The notes under the pieces are model-generated. The model made no database searches. It was not told the DNA's origin and saw only the letters and a list, made by a program, of their open reading frames with translations. A stretch of DNA of 64,000 bases, from NCBI GenBank assembly GCA_003665825.1, contig QPFY01000002.1:1550001-1614000 (forward strand), written 5' to 3'. Source of the stretch: Microbotryum silenes-acaulis (Eukaryota > Basidiomycota > Microbotryomycetes > Microbotryales > Microbotryaceae). Positions within the stretch are counted from its first letter, which is position 1. Every line of letters begins with the position of its first letter. A program made the position numbers and the translations under genes. Shown one piece after another: positions 54,986-64,000 of this stretch.

Positions 54986-57922
54986 CTAGTCAACTCGCAT
55001 CGGCTCGGGTAAGTTGTCGAGGACCGGCCCCTTTCGCCTACCGAGCAGTGTCGCCTTGTCGAGTGCCAGCTCAAACCCTCCCTTGCGTCCCCGTGAGCCA
55101 CGGTCGCGAGGTCCAGCACGCCCATCGTACAATGCCGCCTCGGCCATCTTGCGATCCGCACCTCCCCAGCCTTGGTATTGCTGTGGCGCGATCGGCACCT
55201 CCTTCTTGCGATTCGGATCCTGAACCTCCCTTCGTTTGTCCTCAATCGCTTTCGAAACCTCGGCACCGTATCGCCTTTTGGTCGTCTCGATGTCCTCATC
55301 CTCGTCCTCTTCTTCGTTGAGACCGTGCAGAAATCCGGCACGACCGGCGCCACCTGGTCCATTGTACGCACGTCTCCGAGCCCCTTCCTCCTCCATGCGG
55401 TGTACAGCGTAGGTAACATCGAACGCTTCCTTGAGCGAGGCGACACCGGGCGAAGGCATGGCTCGTCGTCCACCAGGGGCGAGCAGCGGCGAGTCGAGTG
55501 GTTGGTACTTGGGGATGGGTTTAAGCCCAGGAGCCAAGGTCTCGAGCGAGTTGGGCGTGATGACGGAAGGTGCGGACTTCTCCTTGCACCACGGGTGTGC
55601 CAGGAACTCGTCGATCGTGTAGCGTTTCTCAGGATCGACATCGAGTAAGTGTGTGATCAGGTCTTTGGCTGTAAGGGAATGATGCATCGACGCAGACAAC
55701 GTCAGCAAATTGTGCAAGCACCACCAAAGCGGCGAAAGAACGTACATGATGCAGAAATGTCCTCCCACCACGGCGACAGGAATGTGTAGTAGCCTCTCGC
55801 CACCTTCTCGGTCAGAACGTTGATGCTCTCGTCGTAGAAGGGAGGGAAGCCGCACAACAACGTGTAGAGCACGCAGCCCAAAGCCCACATATCGACAGAT
55901 TTCGAATACCGCTCGTCCTTGACGATCTCAGGGGCGGTGTAGCCGACCGTCCCGCACGGTGTCATCGTCTCCTCATTCCAGACGATCTTAGATAAACCGA
56001 AATCGGCGATCTTGACGCGCCCAATGCCTCCACCTCCGATACCAGGCAAGAACTCGCCCTCGTCTTCCTTTTCCTCGTCGTAGGGACGGTTCTTGGGAAC
56101 GCGCGAGGGAATAATTGGGATCGCGTCGAAGAGAATGTTTTCGGGTTTGATATCACTGTTGAGCAAGATGAACGGTAGAGTAACGATGAACATGAGTTTC
56201 CTTCGCGTTTGAGCCCGGGGATGTGAATGAGTCATAACGAACCGATGGACAACACCCTTCTCCTCGTGCAGATACCGGATGCCGTGCGCGACTTGCAGGA
56301 TTACATGCCGTGAGAGCTCCTCCGAAAAGTACGTGAGTTTAACGATCTGGTGGAACAACTCTCCGCCCTCCATGAGTCTTGAATGAGAAGTGTCGAGACC
56401 GTCGGTCAGTAACAAAGATCGGGGGCGAGCAGCGAAGGCGGTGCAAAGGTCACTCACTCCAGAGTGAGGAAATAGTGTTCCCGCGATTCCGTAAAGTTGA
56501 GTAACCGAACGATGCTTGGGTGGTTGAGGCCCCGCATAATTTGGACTTCTTTGAGAATGTTGGCGCGCTGTGATCGGGAAGGGGAAGGGGTGGGCCAAAG
56601 AAACATGGGCAAACGAGCGAGAAGGCGAGCGATAGCGCGCGCAATCGAGTGCAATGGGGAAAGGAGGTGATACAGAGAGTCAGATTCATCGCTTCGATCG
56701 CGGCAGGTTCAGGTTGGAGAGGCTCGCAGAGGAGCGTGCAACGGACCTCGGTCGCCCTCGGCTTCTTCTTGACTGCTTCGCCGACGTGCTTGCCCGTCAA
56801 CCCCTGCAAACGAGGGGCCGAGTCAAGGGCAAGGACACGATCGAGCGAGCAAGACATAAGTCAAGTATTGTGAAGAGAGCACAGAGGGACGAAACGCGAA
56901 GGCAGATCGAAGCGAAGAGTCCGTCCAGGAAAGATGTGAAGGGAGGGGAGGGGAACGAAAAGGGCGACGACAAGAAAAGACAAGACGAGACGAGGGGAGG
57001 AGTGAAAGCGATGGGAAGCAGGGATCAGTTTTGCGTGTTTGCGACCTCGACTGGCGACGATTCGCAGTGAACCACTCGAGTAGCAGGCTACAGTACGAGA
57101 CTGCTCCTCGAGGTCGTCGCCGAGCAGAACCGTGCCCGTTGCCGAGGCGGCCACCCGCGATGACGTGCACGCACGGGCCGAGGTCCCCTTCCCCTGACGT
57201 CGGGGATGCGGAGAGCGAGCAAGCGAGGAAGCAAGCGACGAGGTGCAGCAACAATGAAAGTCCGTGCCCATCACATGGAAGGAGGAAATCAAAAGTTCGC
57301 TTACCTGAGACGAGTTGAGTTCGTACTTGCGCACGCACTTGACCGCGACCTTGACCGACTTGCCGAGGGTTGGGTCGATAGCGAGCTGGGCCGCGTTCGG
57401 CCTCAGTGTCGCCGCGAACACGTTCGAAAAGGCGCCGTCGCCCATCTTGACGCCGAGGACGAGACCATCCGGTAGGCCTTCGTATTGGGTGTGCTCGCGC
57501 TTAGCCCTGTTGGCGTTGTCCTTCCGGACGAGCTCCTCGGCATGCTGCGTCATTGTCGACTGCATGGTCGCCTGAGCAGTGCTGCTGGCCGTAGTCGCTG
57601 CGGTGGCCGGTGACGCGGCGGTCGTCGCTTTCGACTTGGACGTTACTTTGGATGCCGAGGCTGATGTAGGACTAGTCGAGGTGGCGTAGGTGGTGGCGGT
57701 CGAGGCGGCGGCAGCGTTGTTGGCTGCAGCAGAGTTCGTGTGGGCCTTGGCGGCCGATGACGGTGGGGACTGATGACGCGCGCTGACGATCGGAGCGGCG
57801 CTCGCCGCAGACGACGACGACGGTGCTGCTGCCGCTGATGAAGGTGAGGCGTAAGTGGACGGTTGCTGCTGCTGCTGCTTCTTGTCGAGTAAGAGCCCCT
57901 TGAATTTGTCGAGCAAGGGCAT
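54986..57922 (-). CDS. CAMK-family Ser/Thr kinase, RCK1/RCK2/Srk1-like
   Basis: A protein kinase similar to the MAPK-activated kinases Rck2 and Srk1, which act downstream of Hog1/Sty1 in stress signalling (role by family). The start MPLLDKFKGLLLDKKQQQQQ is followed by a long Ala/Ser/Thr-rich segment. The kinase domain has LGVKMGDGAFSNVFAATLRP (Gly loop), VKVAVKCVRKYELNSSQ (Lys), and after introns ILKEVQIMRGLNHPSIVRLL, LMEGGELFHQIV, YLHEEKGVVHRDIKPENILF (catalytic loop across an intron), a family-specific insert DEEKEDEGEFLPGIGGGGIG, KIADFGLSKIVW (DFG) and TPCGTVGYTAPEIVKDERYS (activation segment). Then come DMWALGCVLYTLLCGFPPF and AKDLITHLLDVDPEKRYTID. The tail is acidic then basic. About seven exons; the exon carrying GKHVGEAVKKKPRATE is short. 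Confidence 0.92.
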
Positions 57923-59376
57923 CGGGGAAAGGCGGGGAAGCCGGACAGGGGGCGCGGCAGCAGTAGGTCACAAGTGCAGGAGGGAAGGTCGGCCCGATGT
58001 AAGCCCAGGCGGCGGCGGGGGCAGCAGGGGGCAGCAGGGGGCAGCAGGAGGCAGCAGGTAGGCGCGGGCTGGCGCGGGCTGGGCGGCGCGAGTGTGCAAA
58101 GCGAGGGGCCGAGAGCAAATCGTCCAGAGCCAACAAGAATCTACAGCAGGGAAGGTGTCGTCGAGATCGTCGCGCGATCACTGGGGTCAATGTCACCAAA
58201 GGTGCTGCTGCTGATCCGACGCCGGACGGCTACGTAGGGGGTCACTTGGGCAAGGTCCAGTGTCGAGGCGGAGGGAGCGAGGCCCCCGTGCGGGGCGTGC
58301 GCTCGAAGGTCAGCACCAGGATTGGAGTCATCAATCAGCGAAGTGACGCGCGTGGCGAGCGACGTCATCTGGCACATTCAATAGATTGCAACATCCGACG
58401 GCGCACGGAATGTGCAGCCCGGGGAAGCTTCTTGAATGCCACCCGCACTGGTGTGTGCGATGTAATCTACCTCGACCAAACAAAACTATTCAAACTATTC
58501 AAACCCAAGCCGTAGGAGTGTTCAATAGGACCCGACACGCCGGCACCTTTGGCTACGGATTGCAGCTACAGTGCTTCAAGGGAACTGCGCATTTAAATGC
58601 TTACAACGCCATCCTCATCTGCCTTCCCAATGGCTGGACCGGAATAATCCAGTATGAAATATCGGACAGGAAGCAACTGTCAAAAGGAAGAATTTACGAA
58701 AAAAAGGTAGCCTCGGCGCAGAACAGAGAAATTTGAGATACGCTATCTAACTCAAGTCGAGCAAGCAGGTTAGGACCGCTGTATTGTCCCGACCCCTGTA
58801 GCTGGGCCCCGTGTCAGCGCGCTCGACGTCGGCAATTTCTGAGCTCCGAACTTGACAAAGTACTTCGAGTTCCATCACGTAGGCTCATCTGGCTAAGTTC
58901 ATCTCCGTTGTTCGTAGCTCTTCGAGTATTCTGGTCACGGTAGTACCCTCTCACCACGTCTCCGTTGAGCTGGCTCCGGCTATTCCTTCGCAGGATAGAC
59001 AGCACAAATTGATAGGATGTCTGACAGTTCAACATTACCTTTCCCGGAACTTTTCGACCCCATTGTCCTTATGAATGATGAGTCAACTGAAGGCCTCGCA
59101 CCTCACACTACCTCACAGTGCGGCTGTAGATGCTGACCGAGAGGACGACGGACTATCACGGACTGGCTTCCCGGCCCACAGCGCTCGCCATAACCACCCT
59201 CGCTTCCGTCGCTTCTCCTCTTCGCGCCATCTTGTATCCTCGCACACGCCCCAAGACGACCTACATGCAGCCTAGTAGGATAGATTCTTCTTCATCTTCC
59301 ACAGTCGCCGCGTCGGACCGCGAGCCATCCCCTGAACGACCGACGCAAGACGGGTCCAAACAAGCTTCGCGACGTC
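57923..59376. other. Intergenic region between the kinase and transporter genes
   Basis: Divergent promoters are expected. 58013-58060 has repeated GCAGCAGGGG-type units and 58060-58085 has a doubled GGCGCGGGCT. A further frame at 59130-59423 (MQPSRIDSSSSSTVAASDRE from 59270) could be the true N-terminus of the downstream transporter in another frame. Confidence 0.45.
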
Positions 59377-61166
59377 ATGATGAGGCCGACGAGGAAGCGC
59401 GAAGAAGGAGGTGGGAAACCTGACGACGATGAGGAAGCGAAACGGGACAAAGATAGAGTTCGAATGGAAGATGGTGTACCTATGGTCGGCTTGACTGGGC
59501 TCGACGATCCCTTCTCGTGAGTGGTGGCAGCGTCGCGACTGGCCCGAGCTTGACCGATCGCGGACGGTTCGGATTCGCCAGCGATGGGGCAGCGACGCGA
59601 GACTAATGATGGCCCCTGTTGTAATGGATGTAACAGACCACTACGGATGAGTAACGCACGTAAATGGGCCATACTTCTTGTGGTCTCTTCGGCAGCGTCC
59701 TGCGTGACATGCTGCTCAAGTATGGTCAGCTTGACGTACGATGGCACGGCTCGCGAGTTCGGCGAGACTTCGCTTGTCGTCATGACGCTCGGAATCTCTC
59801 TTTTCGTCCTTGGACTAGGCATCATCCCTCGCAAGTTTCAATATCAACAAAAAAAAAACGCTAGTCAAATCCACGAAGGCTGACGAAGAGAGGCTCTTCG
59901 CACTCGCTCTCCGATCATTGCAGTGCTCCTTGGACCCCTATCCGAGTATATCGGCCGAAGGCCTATCTATCTCGTCTCGTACGGCGTCTTTGTTGCCTTC
60001 AACTTCCAAGTTGCTTTCGCCCACAATATTGCGACATGGCTTATCGGGCGCTTCTTCTGCGGCATGTTCGCCAGTCCGTTCCTATCGGTCGCCGGAGGAT
60101 CCGTTACCGATCTGTGGGCTCCTGACCAGGTTGCAAGTCCCATGGCTTTCTGCACGGCCTCGCCTTTTCTTGGACCCGTCATCGGGCCCATCATCTCCGG
60201 AGTAATCAACCAGCACCTCCACTGGCGATGGACATGGTACATCTTCATCATGTGGAGTGCTGTCGAGTTCGCGGCCCTCTTCCTCCTCGTGCCCGAGACA
60301 TACCTCCCCGCACTGCTGAAGAAGAAAGCCAAGCACCTACGCCAAAAAGGACGCTCCGACGTCCGAGCACCGATCGAGTTGGATGAGCGAACTCCCCTTC
60401 AAGTCGTAGCAACAAGCTGCCTGCGTCCCTTGCAGATCTTGATCTACGAGCCGATGGCATTGGCGCTATGCACTTGGACCGCTTTGCTCCTTGGAATTCT
60501 CTACATGGCGTTCTCGGCTTGGCCGATCGTTTATAGGGATCAACACGGTTTCTCAACACAAGAGACCGGATTCTCGTTTACCGGCATCGGCGTCGGTATC
60601 GTCATTGGAACTCTTATGCAACCCGTCTGGGCCATCTACTATGGTCGGATAACAAAAGAGACAGGAGAGCGACCCCCCCCCGAAGAACACCTGCGCAAGG
60701 GATGCTGGGGCGCGGTCCTCGTCCCCGTCTCGCTCTTTTGGTTCGCTTTCACCTCGTATGCCTCGGTACACTGGGCCGTCTCCCAAGTCTCGACCATCTT
60801 CTTCGGTATCGGCATTATCCTCTCCTATCAAGCCGTGTTCGTCTATCTCGTCGATGCGTTCCGTCCCGTCGCTGCTTCCGCCATGGCGGCCAATTCGGCG
60901 ATGCGATCCAGTTTCGCTTGCGTTTTTCCTCTGTTCACTCAAGCCATGTTCAAGAAGCTCGGAACGGCCGGAGCACTTGCCCTCATTGCAGGATTGACGT
61001 GCTGTATCCTCCCATTTCCCTTCTTGGTAGGTCCGGTCGAAACCTTTTTGCCTCGCATTGCGACAGGGGTGCTGACTTTTCATGCTTTACCCTGTAACTT
61101 TTGCAGTTCTTCAAGTATGGGCACAAGTACCGCAAGTCGTCAAGATTTGCAAACAAGGAACGGTGA
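59377..61166 (+). CDS. Major facilitator superfamily transporter, DHA1 type
   Basis: A predicted drug or polyamine:H+ antiporter in the plasma membrane. A hydrophilic acidic N-terminus (EEGGGKPDDDEEAKRDKD, VGLTGLDDPFS) is followed by 12 expected helices: ARKWAILLVVSSAASCVTCC, VVMTLGISLFVLGLG, GPLSEYIGRRPIYLVSYGVF (the family loop 2-3 motif), WLIGRFFCGMFASPFLSVAG, ASPFLGPVIGPIISGVIN, WRWTWYIFIMWSAVEFAALF, a central loop, then the second six to ILPFPFLFFKYGHKYRKSS. The last intron (donor near 61026) gives the end RFANKER with stop 61164-61166. Two uncertainties: the junction before VLLGPLSEYIG needs a GC-AG intron with a weak donor (GCATCA near 59820), and the start may instead be ATG 59270 in another frame. 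It may be intact or carry a frame break. Confidence 0.82.
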
Positions 61167-61349
61167 TGGACTCGCATGGCCCGATCAATACCCTCTTGGT
61201 GGAAAGCACATACATCCTAGAACGCACATCTTGCTGTTATCATCTGAATCTTCGCAAAGTCTACTTCTACTGAACACTCTAATCATCGTTCTCTTGCAAT
61301 GGCATCGTAATCACTATTATCGAAACTAAAGCGATGCCTTGCCCGCGAG

Positions 61350-62493
61350 TCAATTGCCGTCCCACTTCATCACGACCGAGCCCTCCCATTTCTCCCCCTT
61401 GCTCAACTCGACCCAACTCGAGACCTGCCCCGGCTCGAGACAAACATACTTTGACGCTCCACCTTCTTGCATATCCCCAATCGTCGCCGCCTTCTCAGCG
61501 CCGGGGTTCCACAGAACAACATCCGCCAGACCGTTCTTCGAAACGGTGACGGATCCTTTTGAGCCTTGGTACGTGATGCGCAATTCGTTCGGGGCGCGGT
61601 GGTAGACTCGATCGACTTCTCCCTTTTGCACGACGACGACCGATCGGTCCTCTTTTCCTTCTCTACTTCCCGTTACTTTGTCAATGAACCTGAGCCCTTG
61701 CAAAGGTTGGACTTGAACCTGATCAGGTTGGACCGATTCGGGCAAAAGCAAGTAGGTGTGCAGCAGCGCTTGGAAGCGCAAGTCGTCCCCCTCTGAAGGT
61801 GCCTGGACCTGAAGGCGCAAGTCGAGCTCGGACGACTTGGTGATGCGTACGGTGTAGACAAGACGGAAATCCTTGTCAAAGACGGCACGGGTGATGGACG
61901 AAGGGGCCAAGGTGAAGACGGCTTGGGCGGCGCCACTGCCGGACGGGTCGGGACCGGAGGTGGACGAGTCAAAGGTCCATTGAGAGGTGCGAGCAAAGCC
62001 GTGTTGCTTCAACTTGTCGTAAGGTGCTTCCGAAGGGGGAGGTCCAAATACGGGCTGCGGGGTGGGAATGCACCGGCGATTTGCTTGATCAGCCGTTTGG
62101 GGGTGTCCCAGTACGATGACCCCCACATGACGATGCTGTCACGGGACTGACCCAGCACACGGGCACACCACCTCGGATGGCAGCCTTGTCGGACAGGTCA
62201 ACGTTGGATTTGGTCGAGACAAACAGTCGCTCGGTACCCGAGGTCTTGAACGAGATCACGGTCGCGCCCTAGTGAGAGGAATATTCGTCCAGCAGCAGCG
62301 AGGAGGTGGAGGGGGAGTCCAAGTCGCAGCGTGACCGGCGGAGAGCCAGACACAGCATGGTGGGAGTGTATTCTCCATGTCAGTATAAGTAGTAATCTCC
62401 GCAAGATACTGGCTCACACACCTTGAGAGCGACCTTGACGGTGTTGTCACCGTGTCGAAGCACAACAGAGTCCGACTTGACTTCGTACGACAT
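61350..62493 (-). CDS. Glucose-6-phosphate 1-epimerase
   Basis: A galactose-mutarotase-fold enzyme that interconverts alpha and beta anomers of glucose 6-phosphate, like yeast YMR099C. Exon 1 (62493-62422) codes MSYEVKSDSVVLRHGDNTVK; exon 2 starts at 62268 with GATVISFKTSGTERLFVSTK and reads to KAAIRGGVPVCW. After a GTCAGT donor, exon 3 continues PVFGPPPSEAPYDKLKQHGF and ARTSQWTFDSST. Conserved motifs are the substrate-contact GGVPVCWPVFGPP and KQHGFAR, and near the end LADVVLWNPGAEKAATIGDM, EGGASKYVCLEPGQVSSWV and LSKGEKWEGS. Total length is about 300 residues, the usual family size. Exon 2 is out of frame with its neighbours in the genome, so splicing is required. Confidence 0.9.
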
Positions 62494-62924
62494 CTGAGCG
62501 ACCGCACACCACACTGAACTCAGCTGCAAAAGACGTTGCAAGGTACTCAACCACACTCGGTGGCTTACCTTGGACTGAAATGGGTCGACGCGATTGGTGG
62601 GGGGAGGGAGAGAAGCGCGGGCAGGCACGGCCGATGAGCGCTGAGCACTGTGACACTGGCACGACCTACCACGACCGACCACAGGACAGACCACGACACT
62701 CAACTTAGGACGCGACACTCCATGACAAATTGACACTCCAGGACACTCTTGGACACTCCTGACAGTCTCTGACAGTAGTCAACAGCTCTGACAGTTCCAA
62801 CCTGTTGTACGCAAGAGTCATTGTAAAGCCATGCTACAACAGTGTTTTTTTGAGCGATCCGTGATAGCCATAAAAGCAAATGACGGATACTAATTTTGCT
62901 AGGGCATTTCACCGTCCTCGCTGC
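62494..62924. other. Intergenic region with GACACTC-type iteration
   Basis: It separates the epimerase start from the 3' end of the NRDE2-like gene. 62690-62800 repeats GACACTC and GACAGT motifs at irregular spacing. No gene is recognised. Confidence 0.5.
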
Positions 62925-64000
62925 TTAATAAGGTTTCAGCGCCTCCCGTTCCCGGAAGATCGTTTCCACATCGTCCATCGTCCTCTCCCCTTCTTCCTTC
63001 TTGAGCCGATGTTTAGTCGCATCGATGTAAGGCAACGGGATATGGAAGAACTCGTCCTCTGCGTGCTCGTCCGAATCGGACTCGGCAAGGGCAGGGGGAG
63101 GCGGAAGAGCGTAGCGCACTATCACGGGGAAGAATAGATTGTCAGCTCGGCGCGTTGACGATTTCTCGCAGGCTGGAGCACAACTACCTCTCAATCCTCT
63201 CCGCAGCATGGCTTCATGCCATTGCTGTCGCAGGTCCTGATCGGAGAAGACGCTCTTCAACTCGGGTCGGAAAGCGATCAGGTACAGATCTGCAGAAGAC
63301 TGTGAAGTCGGTAAGACTGATCATGACTTGGGCCCACTTCCCTTCGTTGGACTGACCTCGACACCAAGGACACGCCTCAATAGCTCGGTACAGTTGCGTC
63401 TTGACCCGCGCAAACTCCTCATTCCGTAGCTCAAAGTCGATGTAAAGAGCCCAAATCGAAGGGCATGAGCGAGTACTGTAAGAAATGGCCATGACTTCCG
63501 AATGAGCAAAGGGCCAGTGCCGAGCCGCTCGGGTGATCTGGGCCATTCTTACCTTGGATCCTCTACTGCCCGCTCAAACAGGTTGCGCACACCCCACACG
63601 TTCGTCGAGCGAAAATCGAGATGCGACTCGGCGAAAATGGCAAAGAGGTAGCCTTGGCTCGTCGGCTTCTTCGTGAGGACAAGATCCTCCATCGTCCGTC
63701 GCACGCGGTTCTGAATCTTGGTGCGGACTAGTAGGGAGAATGTGTAGGTGTGAGTTAGTACGTTCTCAGACCACAAGGATCGTGCAAATACTCACGCTCG
63801 TTATGGTAGTACACACTGAGGAACATGGAATTGTTGCGAAACTCGGCGATCGCTCGCTCCAAGACCTCCCTCAGCTGCGCAGGTCGATGTCCTCGCTTGC
63901 CCTTCTCGGCATGCCGGTACAACAGCTTGACGTAGGCCTGATACGCCTCCTCATGCTCGCATGATCCCTTGGCTCCCGTGTTTTCAAGTCGAGAGAGATG
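62925..64000 (-). CDS. NRDE2-like nuclear RNA-processing factor, 3' part (5' end outside window)
   Basis: The C-terminal portion of a HAT/TPR-repeat protein resembling NRDE2, a nuclear exosome and silencing cofactor. Exons on the minus strand read, in order: a partial exon with AYQAYVKLLYRHAEKGKRG and AIAEFRNNSMFLSVYYHNE; RTKIQNRVRRTMEDLVLTKK then SQGYLFAIFAESHLDFRSTN; WPFAHSEVMAISYSTRSCPS and IWALYIDFELRNEEFARVKT then YRAIEACPWCR; and DLYLIAFRPELKSVFSDQDL then QQWHEAMLRRGLR. A final exon spliced at GAG|GTAGTT...GATAG reads VRYALPPPPALAESDSDEHA to the stop at 62925-62927. The YRAIEACPWC...LYLIAFRPEL pattern is the basis for NRDE2 rather than another HAT protein such as Clf1. The start lies beyond 64000. 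Confidence 0.65.

Overview
The window looks like nuclear DNA of a basidiomycete fungus, perhaps a Pucciniomycotina-type yeast (the subphylum is inference). The evidence is dense genes with many short introns (mostly 45-130 nt, GTRNGT donors, CTRAC branch sites), typical fungal families (WOPR regulator, LIM protein, tricalbin, RCK-type kinase, DHA1 transporter), a Ty1/copia element, and no operons or bacterial signals. I saw no tRNA, rRNA or CRISPR array.

Layout. 1-2118 is largely unassigned. 2119-9571 holds ribosomal protein eL22 (-), a four-helix membrane protein (+), a GNAT acetyltransferase (+) and a LIM-domain protein (+) with an 8 x 10 bp repeat in an intron. 10709-15431 is a damaged Ty1/copia element whose RNase H region is replaced by a 30 bp copy of its own integrase sequence, followed by a 446 bp palindrome. 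16023-18373 (-) is a Gti1/Pac2 (WOPR) transcription regulator.

The most unusual part is 20358-34067, between the WOPR gene and a saccharopine-dehydrogenase-like gene. Two 3,695 bp inverted arms (20375-24069 and 30366-34060; one mismatch noticed) enclose a 6.3 kb centre. On the minus strand, starting in the right arm, lie two intron-containing nuclease genes in tandem: an FEN1/XPG-like nuclease (31363-29451, all expected acidic motifs) and a Fanzor-type RuvC nuclease (about 29.1-26.08 kb). The Fanzor gene has a GID motif, the rearranged VDE motif, a four-Cys zinc ribbon and HRD. The left arm carries a truncated copy of the FEN1-like gene and is bounded by a 10 bp direct repeat, TGTAAACTCG, so it looks like a separate insertion with a target-site duplication. 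A Fanzor (eukaryotic TnpB/OMEGA relative) travelling with a flap-nuclease-like gene in a long inverted-repeat element is my candidate for an undescribed system.

34399-64000 is ordinary gene space: SCCPDH-like oxidoreductase, Trm5 tRNA methyltransferase (possible dual start), a large low-complexity orphan protein, a multi-span membrane protein with a long disordered tail, a tricalbin (-), an RCK2/Srk1-like kinase (-), a DHA1 drug:H+ antiporter-like MFS protein, glucose-6-phosphate 1-epimerase (-), and the 3' end of an NRDE2-like gene (-) leaving the window. Genes are transcribed independently; neighbours show no shared pathway. Exon junctions were worked out by eye from frame, splice signals and family conservation.
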